Assembly (NCBI RefSeq): GCF_014202115.1
Contig: NZ_JACHFW010000001.1
Span: 310,001-374,000 of the forward strand
Direction: 5' to 3'
Source of the DNA: Catenibacillus scindens
Lineage (GTDB): Bacteria > Bacillota > Clostridia > Lachnospirales > Lachnospiraceae
Length of the DNA stretch: 64,000 nt
Positions 16,618 through 23,489 of this stretch are shown here, in pieces. The notes under the pieces are model-generated. The model had not been told where the DNA came from. It saw only the letters and a list, made by a program, of their open reading frames with translations, and ran no database searches. A program made the position numbers and the translations under genes. Every line of letters begins with the position of its first letter. The stretch's first letter is position 1.

Positions 16618-17463
16618 TTATCCTTTCGTAAGCTTCTTTGCCACCAAACCGGACAGGGCATTAATACCAAGAACAAGCACCATAAGAATAACAGCAGTTG
16701 CATAGGCTTTATCCATATGCAGGCCCTCGTTGGAAAGTACATACATATGAAGCGCCAATGTACGTCCAGAATCCAGAAAACCGGCATAATCCGCTACAGT
16801 TCCGGCAGTAAACATCAAAGCGGCAGTTTCACCTACAACACGTCCGATACCAAGGATAACACCAGATAAAATTCCCGGAACCGCGCTGGGAAGAATGATC
16901 CTGAAAATTGTTCTCAGTTTTCCTGCACCTAAACCAAAACTTCCTTCTCTGTAGGAATCAGGTACCGCCATAAGCGCTTCCTCAGATGTACGCATGATCA
17001 GCGGAAGAATCATAATAGCCATTGTAAAGGCACCGGACAGCATTGAATATCCCCAGTGAAGAGCTGATGAGAAAAACAGCATACCAAACAGACCGTAAAC
17101 AATTGAAGGGATACCGGAAAGTGTTTCCGCAGTCATACGAATCACAGTGATAAATTTATTTGTGCTGGACGAGTACTCCACAAGGAATATGGCCGCGAAA
17201 ATACCCAGAGGCGCCGCTATGATCAGTGAAAGAATAACCATAAAGACGGTATTGAACAGCGCTGGCATCAATGACCCGTTATCGCTGGTATACTCCAGGG
17301 CAAAAAGATCCGGAGAAAAATTTCCCACACCCTGGATCAGAACAAATAAAACTAAAAATACAAGAACAACCATGGAGATTGCCGCGGCTACCCATGTAAT
17401 CGCAGTCAAAAATTTTGAAAAGCGGCTTTTCTTATAGGTTACTGTTATTTTATTAGTCTCCAT
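16618..17463 (-). CDS. pstA: Phosphate ABC transporter permease PstA
   Basis: The 281-residue inner-membrane permease has about six transmembrane helices. The cytoplasmic EAA loop that docks PstB is seen as SEEALMAVPDSYREGSFGLG and RTIFRIILPSAVPGILSG. Its first residues overlap the end of pstC by 11 bases, so translation is coupled. With PstC it forms the membrane channel for phosphate released by PstS. The sequence is complete and of normal length. Confidence 0.96.
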   Translation of the reverse strand: METNKITVTYKKSRFSKFLTAITWVAAAISMVVLVFLVLFVLIQGVGNFSPDLFALEYTSDNGSLMPALFNTVFMVILSLIIAAPLGIFAAIFLVEYSSSTNKFITVIRMTAETLSGIPSIVYGLFGMLFFSSALHWGYSMLSGAFTMAIMILPLIMRTSEEALMAVPDSYREGSFGLGAGKLRTIFRIILPSAVPGILSGVILGIGRVVGETAALMFTAGTVADYAGFLDSGRTLALHMYVLSNEGLHMDKAYATAVILMVLVLGINALSGLVAKKLTKG

Positions 17464-18322
17464 GCTGAATCGCCCCTTTCTTTAACGCTGCGACAATAAG
17501 GTTGATAATAAGAATAAATACGAAAAGTACAACGCCGGTAGCAATGAGGGCTTCACGGTGAAGGCCGGACGCATAACCCATCTCCAGAACGATATTCGCC
17601 GTCATCGTACGAACGCCGCTGAGCAACCCTTCAGGCATGACTGCCTGGTTACCTGCCACCATGATTACCGCCATTGTCTCGCCGATCACACGGCCAATAC
17701 CAAGGACAACACCTGTCACAATACCGGATTTTGCCGCAGGCACCATTGTAAAGAAAACACTTTGTGAATGTGTAGCTCCAAGAGCCAGCGCGCCTTCATA
17801 GTAGCTTTGAGGCACACTCTCCAGAGAAGCTTCTGTAACGCCTACGATCGTCGGCAATACCATGATGGCCAGAAGGATGGCTGCGGTCAGCATTGTTGAA
17901 CCGCTTCGGATATTGAATATGGATTTGATCATAGGTACCATCAGCACAAGGCCGAAGAAACCATAGACAACTGACGGAATACCAGCCATCAGATTGATAC
18001 CGGATTTACAAAATTTATAAATTTTTTTAGGACAAAAATAAGCAAGAAAAATTGCTGTCAGAAGGGCGATGGGGACACCGATGACAATGGCCCCTGCCGT
18101 AACATAGATACTTCCAAGGATCATAGGAAGTATTCCATAAATATCATTTGAAGGTCTCCACTCTGTACCCAGGAGGAACTTAAAGAAACCAATCTCACCC
18201 ATTGCGGGAATACCATTTGCAAACAGGAACACACAAATGAGGATTACCGCGAAAATGGAGGCACAGGCTGCTATAAAGAAAATGACCTTCATTACAGTTT
18301 CTCTAATATAATTCGATTTCAT
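17453..18322 (-). CDS. pstC: Phosphate ABC transporter permease PstC
   Basis: The 289-residue permease has six predicted helices and the PstC EAA-type loop VTEASLESVPQSYYEGALALG followed by TMVPAAKSGIVTG. I start at ATG 18322 because GAGGAG lies seven bases upstream. An in-frame start five codons earlier overlaps that site. It follows pstS after 106 bases that contain a hairpin, a common arrangement that lets the binding protein be made in excess. It overlaps pstA by 11 bases. Confidence 0.96.
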   Translation of the reverse strand: MKSNYIRETVMKVIFFIAACASIFAVILICVFLFANGIPAMGEIGFFKFLLGTEWRPSNDIYGILPMILGSIYVTAGAIVIGVPIALLTAIFLAYFCPKKIYKFCKSGINLMAGIPSVVYGFFGLVLMVPMIKSIFNIRSGSTMLTAAILLAIMVLPTIVGVTEASLESVPQSYYEGALALGATHSQSVFFTMVPAAKSGIVTGVVLGIGRVIGETMAVIMVAGNQAVMPEGLLSGVRTMTANIVLEMGYASGLHREALIATGVVLFVFILIINLIVAALKKGAIQHGD

Positions 18323-18341
18323 AAACGTTCTCCTCAAAAGT

Positions 18342-18368
18342 TCAGGCTGAAGTTTCGCTCCAGCCTGA
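18342..18368 (-). other. Intercistronic hairpin between pstS and pstC
   Basis: TCAGGCTG (18342-18349) pairs with CAGCCTGA (18361-18368). No T-run follows on the minus strand. It could stabilise the pstS transcript or partly reduce read-through into pstCAB. Confidence 0.5.
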
Positions 18369-18428
18369 TACCTCTATGAACATCCGCCTTATTCTGCCGG
18401 ATATTTCAATGTTCTTTTGTCGCTTAGA

Positions 18429-19433
18429 TTAGTTGAGTTCGGACCAATCTTCGATTTCGCCTGTGTAGATCTGTCTGATCTGATCGCTTGTAAGGTCAGA
18501 GATAGGATTTTCGTTGTTTACGATAACAGCGATACCATCTGTAGCGATAACTGTCGGTGTAAGACCTAAAGCTGTTTCATCATCTGTCAGGGCACGGGAA
18601 GCCATACCGATATCATAAAGTCCATCGCTTGTAGATGTTACGCCAGTTGTGGAATCGGACTGCTGAACTTCAATGTTTGCGTTAGGATTAACTGCTGCGT
18701 AAGCTTCTACTAATTTTTCCATAACCGGTGTTACAGAAGAAGAACCGCCTACAGTAACATCACCAGATGGCTGTGTACCTTCAAATGCTGAAACGCCGTC
18801 TACTGGAATATAACCTTCCGCTTCAACAACAGCCTGGCCTTCTGTACTCATGATGAAGTTTACAAAATCCTGGCCAACTTCGCTGATGTTTTCTGTTGTG
18901 ATAATATTGAACGGTCTGCTTACAACATAGTCACCGCTCTTTACATTTTCTGCTGTAGGCTCCACACCGTTTACGCTGATAGCTTTTACAGTGTCATTAA
19001 GAGAACCAAGGGAGATATAACCAATAGCAGATGTATCACCGGCAACTGTTGTCATAACGGCGGATGTGCTGTTGCTGATCTGAGCTTCAGGAAGTGTCAT
19101 GTCAACTTTTTCACCGCTCTCATCTTTCTGCTCAATACCCATCAGTTCGATAAAAGCGCTTCTTGTACCAGAACCATCTTCACGGGAGATAACGTTGATG
19201 AATCCTTCCATTGTCCCTGTGGAACCTGCATCAGCAGCCTCGGAACCTGCTTCTGTGGAAGCTTCTGAAGATGCTTCGGAGGAAGCCTCAGAACCGGCCT
19301 CTGTAGCAGCGGCTTCTGTTGTAGTAGCAGCATCTGTTGCCGGAGCCTCTGTGGACTCTGTGCTTGTACCGCCACATGCAGCCATACCTAAAACTAAAAC
19401 TCCTGTCATTGCAAGACTCATAAATTTCTTCAT
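18429..19433 (-). CDS. pstS: Phosphate-binding lipoprotein PstS, circularly permuted
   Basis: The 334-residue protein has a lipoprotein signal (VLGMAAC, Cys20) and a Ser/Glu/Ala-rich linker to about residue 80, then the two halves of a PstS domain in reversed order. First comes the half normally C-terminal (INVISREDGSGTRSAFIEL to STEGQAVVEAEGYIPV), with the phosphate loop DGSGTR. Then comes the half normally N-terminal (GGSSSVTPVMEKL, QQSDSTTG, DIGMASRALTDDE), ending at TGEIEDWSELN. All ligand-binding motifs are present, so binding should be intact. It heads the pst operon behind a Pho box. ATG 19433 begins the signal peptide; upstream in-frame codons lack a ribosome site. Confidence 0.93.
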   Translation of the reverse strand: MKKFMSLAMTGVLVLGMAACGGTSTESTEAPATDAATTTEAAATEAGSEASSEASSEASTEAGSEAADAGSTGTMEGFINVISREDGSGTRSAFIELMGIEQKDESGEKVDMTLPEAQISNSTSAVMTTVAGDTSAIGYISLGSLNDTVKAISVNGVEPTAENVKSGDYVVSRPFNIITTENISEVGQDFVNFIMSTEGQAVVEAEGYIPVDGVSAFEGTQPSGDVTVGGSSSVTPVMEKLVEAYAAVNPNANIEVQQSDSTTGVTSTSDGLYDIGMASRALTDDETALGLTPTVIATDGIAVIVNNENPISDLTSDQIRQIYTGEIEDWSELN

Positions 19434-19573
19434 TTTAAAATTCCTCTCTTCTTTTCTGATTTTGTAACCGTCCACTTTGCCTGTATGGACTGTTACCAGA
19501 TTTTTGCGGCTGTACCTGATAGAAACTTTATGTATCGGACTCTCTGTTATGTCCTCTCCTCAAGTACAAACAC

Positions 19574-19639
19574 AGTATAAGAGGGCTATGTAAAATTTAT
19601 TCAGTAAGTTTTATAAAGTTTTTGTAAAATACATGTTAA
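19574..19639 (-). promoter_or_regulatory. Pho box and promoter of the pst operon
   Basis: On the minus strand, TTAACA (19639-19634), TTTACA (19628-19623), TTTATA (19617-19612) and TACTGA (19606-19601) are each separated by exactly five bases. The 11-base periodicity of TT(A/T/C)ACA elements is the PhoP-binding pattern known from Bacillus. A -10 TATACT (19579-19574) lies at the expected distance downstream. The fourth element is degenerate. Confidence 0.78.
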
Positions 19640-19802
19640 GATCTTTTCCTTTTTTTCACAATAGCCTGTCAGTCACGCGCCATTTTTGACGGCTGAACTG
19701 TTGCTTCATATATTATAATGAAAAAAAGGATTTTTATTCTTCATCCGAAGTGATATAATAATTAATGTTTTGTTATTATTTAAGGGAGAGAGATGATTTA
19801 TT
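19640..19802 (+). other. Intergenic region upstream of the MATE gene
   Basis: No gene is supported. TATAAT occurs at 19714-19719 and again at 19754-19759 on the plus strand, but neither has a convincing -35 element. GGCTGAACTGTTGC at 19691-19704 is a partial copy of the dispersed motif. The MATE start follows GGGAGAGAG. Confidence 0.4.
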
Positions 19803-21167
19803 ATGGCTTCAAAAGCCTCGGCAGCCTCCTCAGGCGCCACACTTATGACCCAAGGGCCGATCTGGAGAAAAATTGTTACTTTTGCCATTCCTCTTTTTTT
19901 CGGCAATCTTTTTCAGCAGCTTTACAATACGGCAGATTCCCTCATTGTGGGAAACTTTCTAGGCAGCGACGCTCTGGCCGCAGTCAGTTCATCAGGCAGT
20001 CTTATATTATTGCTTGTGGGCTTTTTTAATGGCATCGCTGTCGGCGCCGGTGTAGTCATCGCCCGGTATTTTGGTGCCCAAGATAAAGAAAACCTTTCCA
20101 AAGCTATTCACACTGATTTGGCCTTCGGACTTGTAGCCGGTGTCCTGCTGACCATTATCGGCCTTGTTATGGCTCCAAGGATATTGACATGGATGGGGAC
20201 GCCTGCGGACGTTCTGAAAAATTCTGTTGTCTATTTCCGCATTTATTTCTGCGGCTCTATCGCTTTTGTCATGTACAATATTTTTGTGGGAATCATGCAG
20301 TCTGTGGGAGACAGCCGTCACCCACTGATCTACCTGATCATTTCCTCTATTATTAATATTGTCCTTGACCTTTTATTTGTCGGCGGCTTTGGATGGGGTG
20401 TAGGCTCCGCAGCGTTGGCAACGATCATTTCCCAGTTCGTCAGCGCTTTCCTTTGCCTTTACCGTCTCATGCGCCTCCAGACAGATTATCGAGTAGAGCC
20501 AAAAAAAATCCGCTTTCATAAACGCCACCTGAAAATGATCATTTCCTACGGATTGCCTTCCGGGCTGCAAAACTCCATCATTGCTTTTGCCAATGTAATT
20601 GTTCAGTCCAATATTAACAGCTTCGGGAAAATGGCTGTGGCCGGGTGCGGCGCCTACTCAAAAATTGAAGGTTTCGGATTCCTTCCCATTACCTGTTTTG
20701 CCCTGGCGCTGACCACTTTCATCGGCCAAAACCTGGGCGCCCAGAAATATGACCGCGTAAAGAAAGGCGCGCGTTTTGGCATCATCTGTTCTGTCATTCT
20801 CGCTGAGATCGTCGGACTGTGTATTTACGCGCTGGCCCCTGTCTTTATCTCCGCTTTTAACAATGATCCTGAAGTTATCGCCTATGGAACGGCCCAGGCC
20901 CGGACAGTCACCCTGTTTTACTTCCTTCTGTCCTTTTCTCACTGCGTGGCGGGAATCCTTCGGGGCGCGGGAAAAGCTGCGGTTCCAATGCTGATCATGC
21001 TCCTATGCTGGTGTGTGATCCGAATTACATATATTATTGTAACTGTCCACTTTATCCCGGATATCCATGTTGTTTTCTGGGCCTATCCGCTGACCTGGAG
21101 TCTGAGTTCCATAATCTTCCTTTTTTATTTTCTTAAAGGATCGTGGATGCGGGGTTTTGAAAAATAG
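19803..21167 (+). CDS. MATE-family multidrug/cation exporter
   Basis: The 454-residue membrane protein has the twelve-helix MATE layout in two six-helix halves. The first half opens IPLFFGNLFQQLYNTADSLIVG; the second contains GLPSGLQNSIIAFANVIVQ and FIGQNLGAQKYDRVKKG, both typical of the NorM/DinF-like branch in Firmicutes. It should export organic cations or small metabolites using a sodium or proton gradient; the substrate is not evident. ATG 19803 follows a purine-rich site. It stands alone, divergent from pstS, and ends in a strong terminator. Confidence 0.93.
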   Translation: MASKASAASSGATLMTQGPIWRKIVTFAIPLFFGNLFQQLYNTADSLIVGNFLGSDALAAVSSSGSLILLLVGFFNGIAVGAGVVIARYFGAQDKENLSKAIHTDLAFGLVAGVLLTIIGLVMAPRILTWMGTPADVLKNSVVYFRIYFCGSIAFVMYNIFVGIMQSVGDSRHPLIYLIISSIINIVLDLLFVGGFGWGVGSAALATIISQFVSAFLCLYRLMRLQTDYRVEPKKIRFHKRHLKMIISYGLPSGLQNSIIAFANVIVQSNINSFGKMAVAGCGAYSKIEGFGFLPITCFALALTTFIGQNLGAQKYDRVKKGARFGIICSVILAEIVGLCIYALAPVFISAFNNDPEVIAYGTAQARTVTLFYFLLSFSHCVAGILRGAGKAAVPMLIMLLCWCVIRITYIIVTVHFIPDIHVVFWAYPLTWSLSSIIFLFYFLKGSWMRGFEK

Positions 21168-21176
21168 GGTAAAAAA

Positions 21177-21216
21177 GAAAGCGTTCCCTTTTCCGGGAAA
21201 CGCTTTCTCTTTTTAT
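21177..21216 (+). terminator. Terminator of the MATE gene
   Basis: GAAAGCGTTCCC pairs with GGGAAACGCTTTC (one bulged base), followed by TCTTTTT. Placed just after the stop and before the convergent neighbour. Confidence 0.88.
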
Positions 21217-21265
21217 CCTTATATGTTATGGCCGCAAATGCGGCTATTTTTGACGCCGTCTCTGC

Positions 21266-22222
21266 TTAATTTCTGGCTGGTCTAATATTTTTTGCCATCT
21301 TACAGGCAATGACCCATGCTCCAAGAACACTAATCCCCACTTCAAGGAGAATACGGTATAGTGAAAAAACGCCTTTCAATGGATAGATATTCAGATTCCA
21401 TATACATCCCGGCAGCTCAATTTCATAATCGCCTTTTTCTCTGGCCATGAAATCCGGCCCCGTTGCCAGGGCAACGCTGAAATAAGACGCATCTTTTGAC
21501 AGCGTATAGCCATATCCTTTGCCCGTCAGACTTTGAAAAACCGGACGATTTGTCAGCGCTTTTTCTTCAATAACAGCCATAAGCGCTTCATCTGTCCCCT
21601 CCAAAGGCACATAGGCTACAAAACCTTTAAAACCGTTCACTGCATGGACTGAACCAACACCGCACAGAGCAGGCTCCATATTTGTTCTGGCAAACTGAAT
21701 ATCATCGGATACATATAGCGCTGCGGCAATATTTATGTACATGGACTGAACATCATCCCCATCCAGTTGTATCCAGCGCTGACCGTCATTCGCATTTTGT
21801 CTGTAATCAGTAACGTAATCCAGAATGAAAGAATCTTCCATATCCGACTCAAGATTCCAATACCCATAGGAATCATTGCTGTCACTGGCATAGAGAATCC
21901 CTTTAATACTCCATGGTCCCTGAAACATGCCCGTACCGTCAAAAAGGTAGTTTTGGATATCCTCCTGGGAAAAGGAATCGCTGCTTCCCATATAGTCCTG
22001 AAGTTCTTCCGTCCACGTAAAAATCTCCCCCACCGCCGTCTGAAGATCATTTTTCACATCTTCTTCAAACCTTTTAATTTCTCTTTGTTCCGGCAGATAA
22101 AAGCAAAAGATTTCAACCAGGGCAAAAAGCAGAAGAAATGTAGCGAAAGAGATTCCAAAAAACTTTTTCCCCACCTTGCATTCAGGACTTTCCATGCCAG
22201 ACAATGTCATATTCTCTTCCAT
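21266..22222 (-). CDS. Membrane-anchored extracellular sensor-like protein without output domain
   Basis: The 318-residue protein has a transmembrane helix near residues 22-42 (FFGISFATFLLLFALVEIF), a large extracytoplasmic region of about 245 residues, and a second helix at the C-terminus (LEVGISVLGAWVIACKMA), ending only seven residues later. The outer region resembles in outline the CHASE-like sensor parts that precede GGDEF or kinase domains, with residues such as GFKGFVAYVPL. No output domain follows. I do not recognise a named family. ATG 22222 has GGGAGGG five bases before it. It is monocistronic, convergent with the MATE gene. Either it partners with another protein or it is the remnant of a longer sensor. 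Confidence 0.7.
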   Translation of the reverse strand: MEENMTLSGMESPECKVGKKFFGISFATFLLLFALVEIFCFYLPEQREIKRFEEDVKNDLQTAVGEIFTWTEELQDYMGSSDSFSQEDIQNYLFDGTGMFQGPWSIKGILYASDSNDSYGYWNLESDMEDSFILDYVTDYRQNANDGQRWIQLDGDDVQSMYINIAAALYVSDDIQFARTNMEPALCGVGSVHAVNGFKGFVAYVPLEGTDEALMAVIEEKALTNRPVFQSLTGKGYGYTLSKDASYFSVALATGPDFMAREKGDYEIELPGCIWNLNIYPLKGVFSLYRILLEVGISVLGAWVIACKMAKNIRPARN

Positions 22223-22353
22223 AAAATCCCTCCCTGTCACTTTCTTTATATTGATATTTTACTACAAGTATAGTATTTATGCAAGTGTCAGGGGGCACAT
22301 CTTTATTTTTTCCATTATTTATTTTGAAATGGAACATTAGTAGAATACCCTCG

Positions 22354-22381
22354 TTGACATTCCACCAAGTTCTGCTATACT
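22354..22381 (+). promoter_or_regulatory. Promoter of the Rpn gene
   Basis: A perfect -35 TTGACA (22354-22359) and TATACT (22376-22381) are separated by 16 bases. The leader of about 125 bases contains a small hairpin CATGAC/GTCATG near 22438-22458. Confidence 0.75.
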
Positions 22382-22515
22382 AAAGAAAAACCATTACTAC
22401 CGGAAAAATTTATTAGGAAATTACTTTAAGATAAAACCATGACACTATCAAGTCATGATGCTGTTTTGTAGACTCATAACATATAAAATCTCAATCTTAG
22501 AGGAGCGTGTTATTT

Positions 22516-23406
22516 ATGGAAACAGACAACATATTATCTCAAAGTATTTCTTCCGCAGCTGACAAATCTGCCTATGATGCTGCCTGTAAACGTCTTCTTG
22601 CCAACAAAATTATCCTGGCATGGATCATGAAAAGCTGTCTTGAGGAATTTCGGTATACAAATGAAGACAGCACTATCAACGAAGGCACCGTCACTTTTGA
22701 CATTCGCTTTCATGCACTTGCCCCCGGTTCCCATGAAACAATCCGTCTGATCATCAATATTGAGGCACAAAATAACTTTTATCCGGGTTATCCTTTGATT
22801 AAACGTGGGATCTACTATTGCAGCCGTATGATCTCATCTCAATATGGCCTTGAGTTTGTAAAATCTCACTTTGAAAAAATAAAAAAGGTCTATTCGATAT
22901 GGATCTGTTCTTCCCCGCCTTTATATCGTCAAAATACTATTAACCGCTATTGTTTTCAGGAGGAAAAACTGGTGGGAGATGTTTCTGAACCCAAAGAGAA
23001 CTATGATCTTCTTACTGTGATTATCATCTGCCTTGGATCTCCCAATGGTCAACGATACAACGGCATTTTGAAACTGTTGGAAGTTCTCCTTTCGTCCAGC
23101 CGAAAAGCGGAAGAGAAGAAAAAGATCCTTCAGGAAGACTTTCATATAGAGATGACGTATTCTTTAGAAAGCGAGGTTTGGCGTATGTGTAATTTAAGTG
23201 AAGGTATTGAAAGAACTGCTGTGGCCAAAGGTCTTGAGCAAGGTCTTGAGCAGGGTCTTGAGCAGGGTACATTAAAAGCAATCCGCAGCATTATGGCTTC
23301 TTTAAATCTGACAAAGGAAGAGGCAATGTCCGCCCTGCGGATTCCGGACAATGAAAGGGAAAAATATCTGGAACTTTTACACCAGGACGATTCAATGGAA
23401 ATGTAA
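22516..23406 (+). CDS. Rpn-family recombination-promoting nuclease (PD-(D/E)XK)
   Basis: The 296-residue protein belongs to the Rpn/PDDEXK transposase-like nuclease family. Active-site residues are Asp62 in FDIRF and the E-x-Q motif (Glu83, Gln85) in IINIEAQN. Next come the family segment YPLIKRGIYYCSRMISSQ and a helical C-terminus. Residues 239-251 hold three near-identical GLEQ units encoded by a 12-base tandem repeat (23230-23265). Rpn proteins are linked to recombination and phage defence, and C-terminal fragments from internal starts can act as antitoxins; a candidate internal start is at 23185. ATG 22516 is preferred over GTG 22507 because GAGGAG would be too close to the GTG. Confidence 0.88.
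   Translation: METDNILSQSISSAADKSAYDAACKRLLANKIILAWIMKSCLEEFRYTNEDSTINEGTVTFDIRFHALAPGSHETIRLIINIEAQNNFYPGYPLIKRGIYYCSRMISSQYGLEFVKSHFEKIKKVYSIWICSSPPLYRQNTINRYCFQEEKLVGDVSEPKENYDLLTVIIICLGSPNGQRYNGILKLLEVLLSSSRKAEEKKKILQEDFHIEMTYSLESEVWRMCNLSEGIERTAVAKGLEQGLEQGLEQGTLKAIRSIMASLNLTKEEAMSALRIPDNEREKYLELLHQDDSMEM
23185..23406 (+). CDS. Possible internal Rpn C-terminal product
   Basis: Within the Rpn gene, ATG 23185 (residue 224) is preceded at eight bases by GAGG (23173-23176). Translation from here would give a 73-residue protein holding the GLEQ repeats and the helical tail. Short Rpn forms made this way act as inhibitors of the full nuclease in other bacteria. Here only the start signal is seen, so this is a prediction. 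Confidence 0.4.
   Translation: MCNLSEGIERTAVAKGLEQGLEQGLEQGTLKAIRSIMASLNLTKEEAMSALRIPDNEREKYLELLHQDDSMEM
23230..23265 (+). repeat. 12-bp tandem repeat, three copies, in the Rpn gene
   Basis: GGTCTTGAGCAA is followed by two copies of GGTCTTGAGCAG. The unit is a multiple of three, so copy-number change would keep the frame and alter the length of the linker between nuclease and tail. Confidence 0.85.
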
Positions 23407-23436
23407 CTATAACTATTCAGGACGGCCATACATAAA

Positions 23437-23486
23437 ACCGGGCGTCTGACGCTGTCTCACGACAGAGCCGGACGCCCGGTTTTTTA
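23437..23486. terminator. Terminator between the Rpn gene and hydA
   Basis: AACCGGGCGTC pairs with GACGCCCGGTT, with a longer imperfect inner stem, followed by TTTTTT on the plus strand. A-residues before the stem also make it usable for the convergent hyd operon, whose stop is at 23490. Confidence 0.85.
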
Positions 23487-23489
23487 TAC

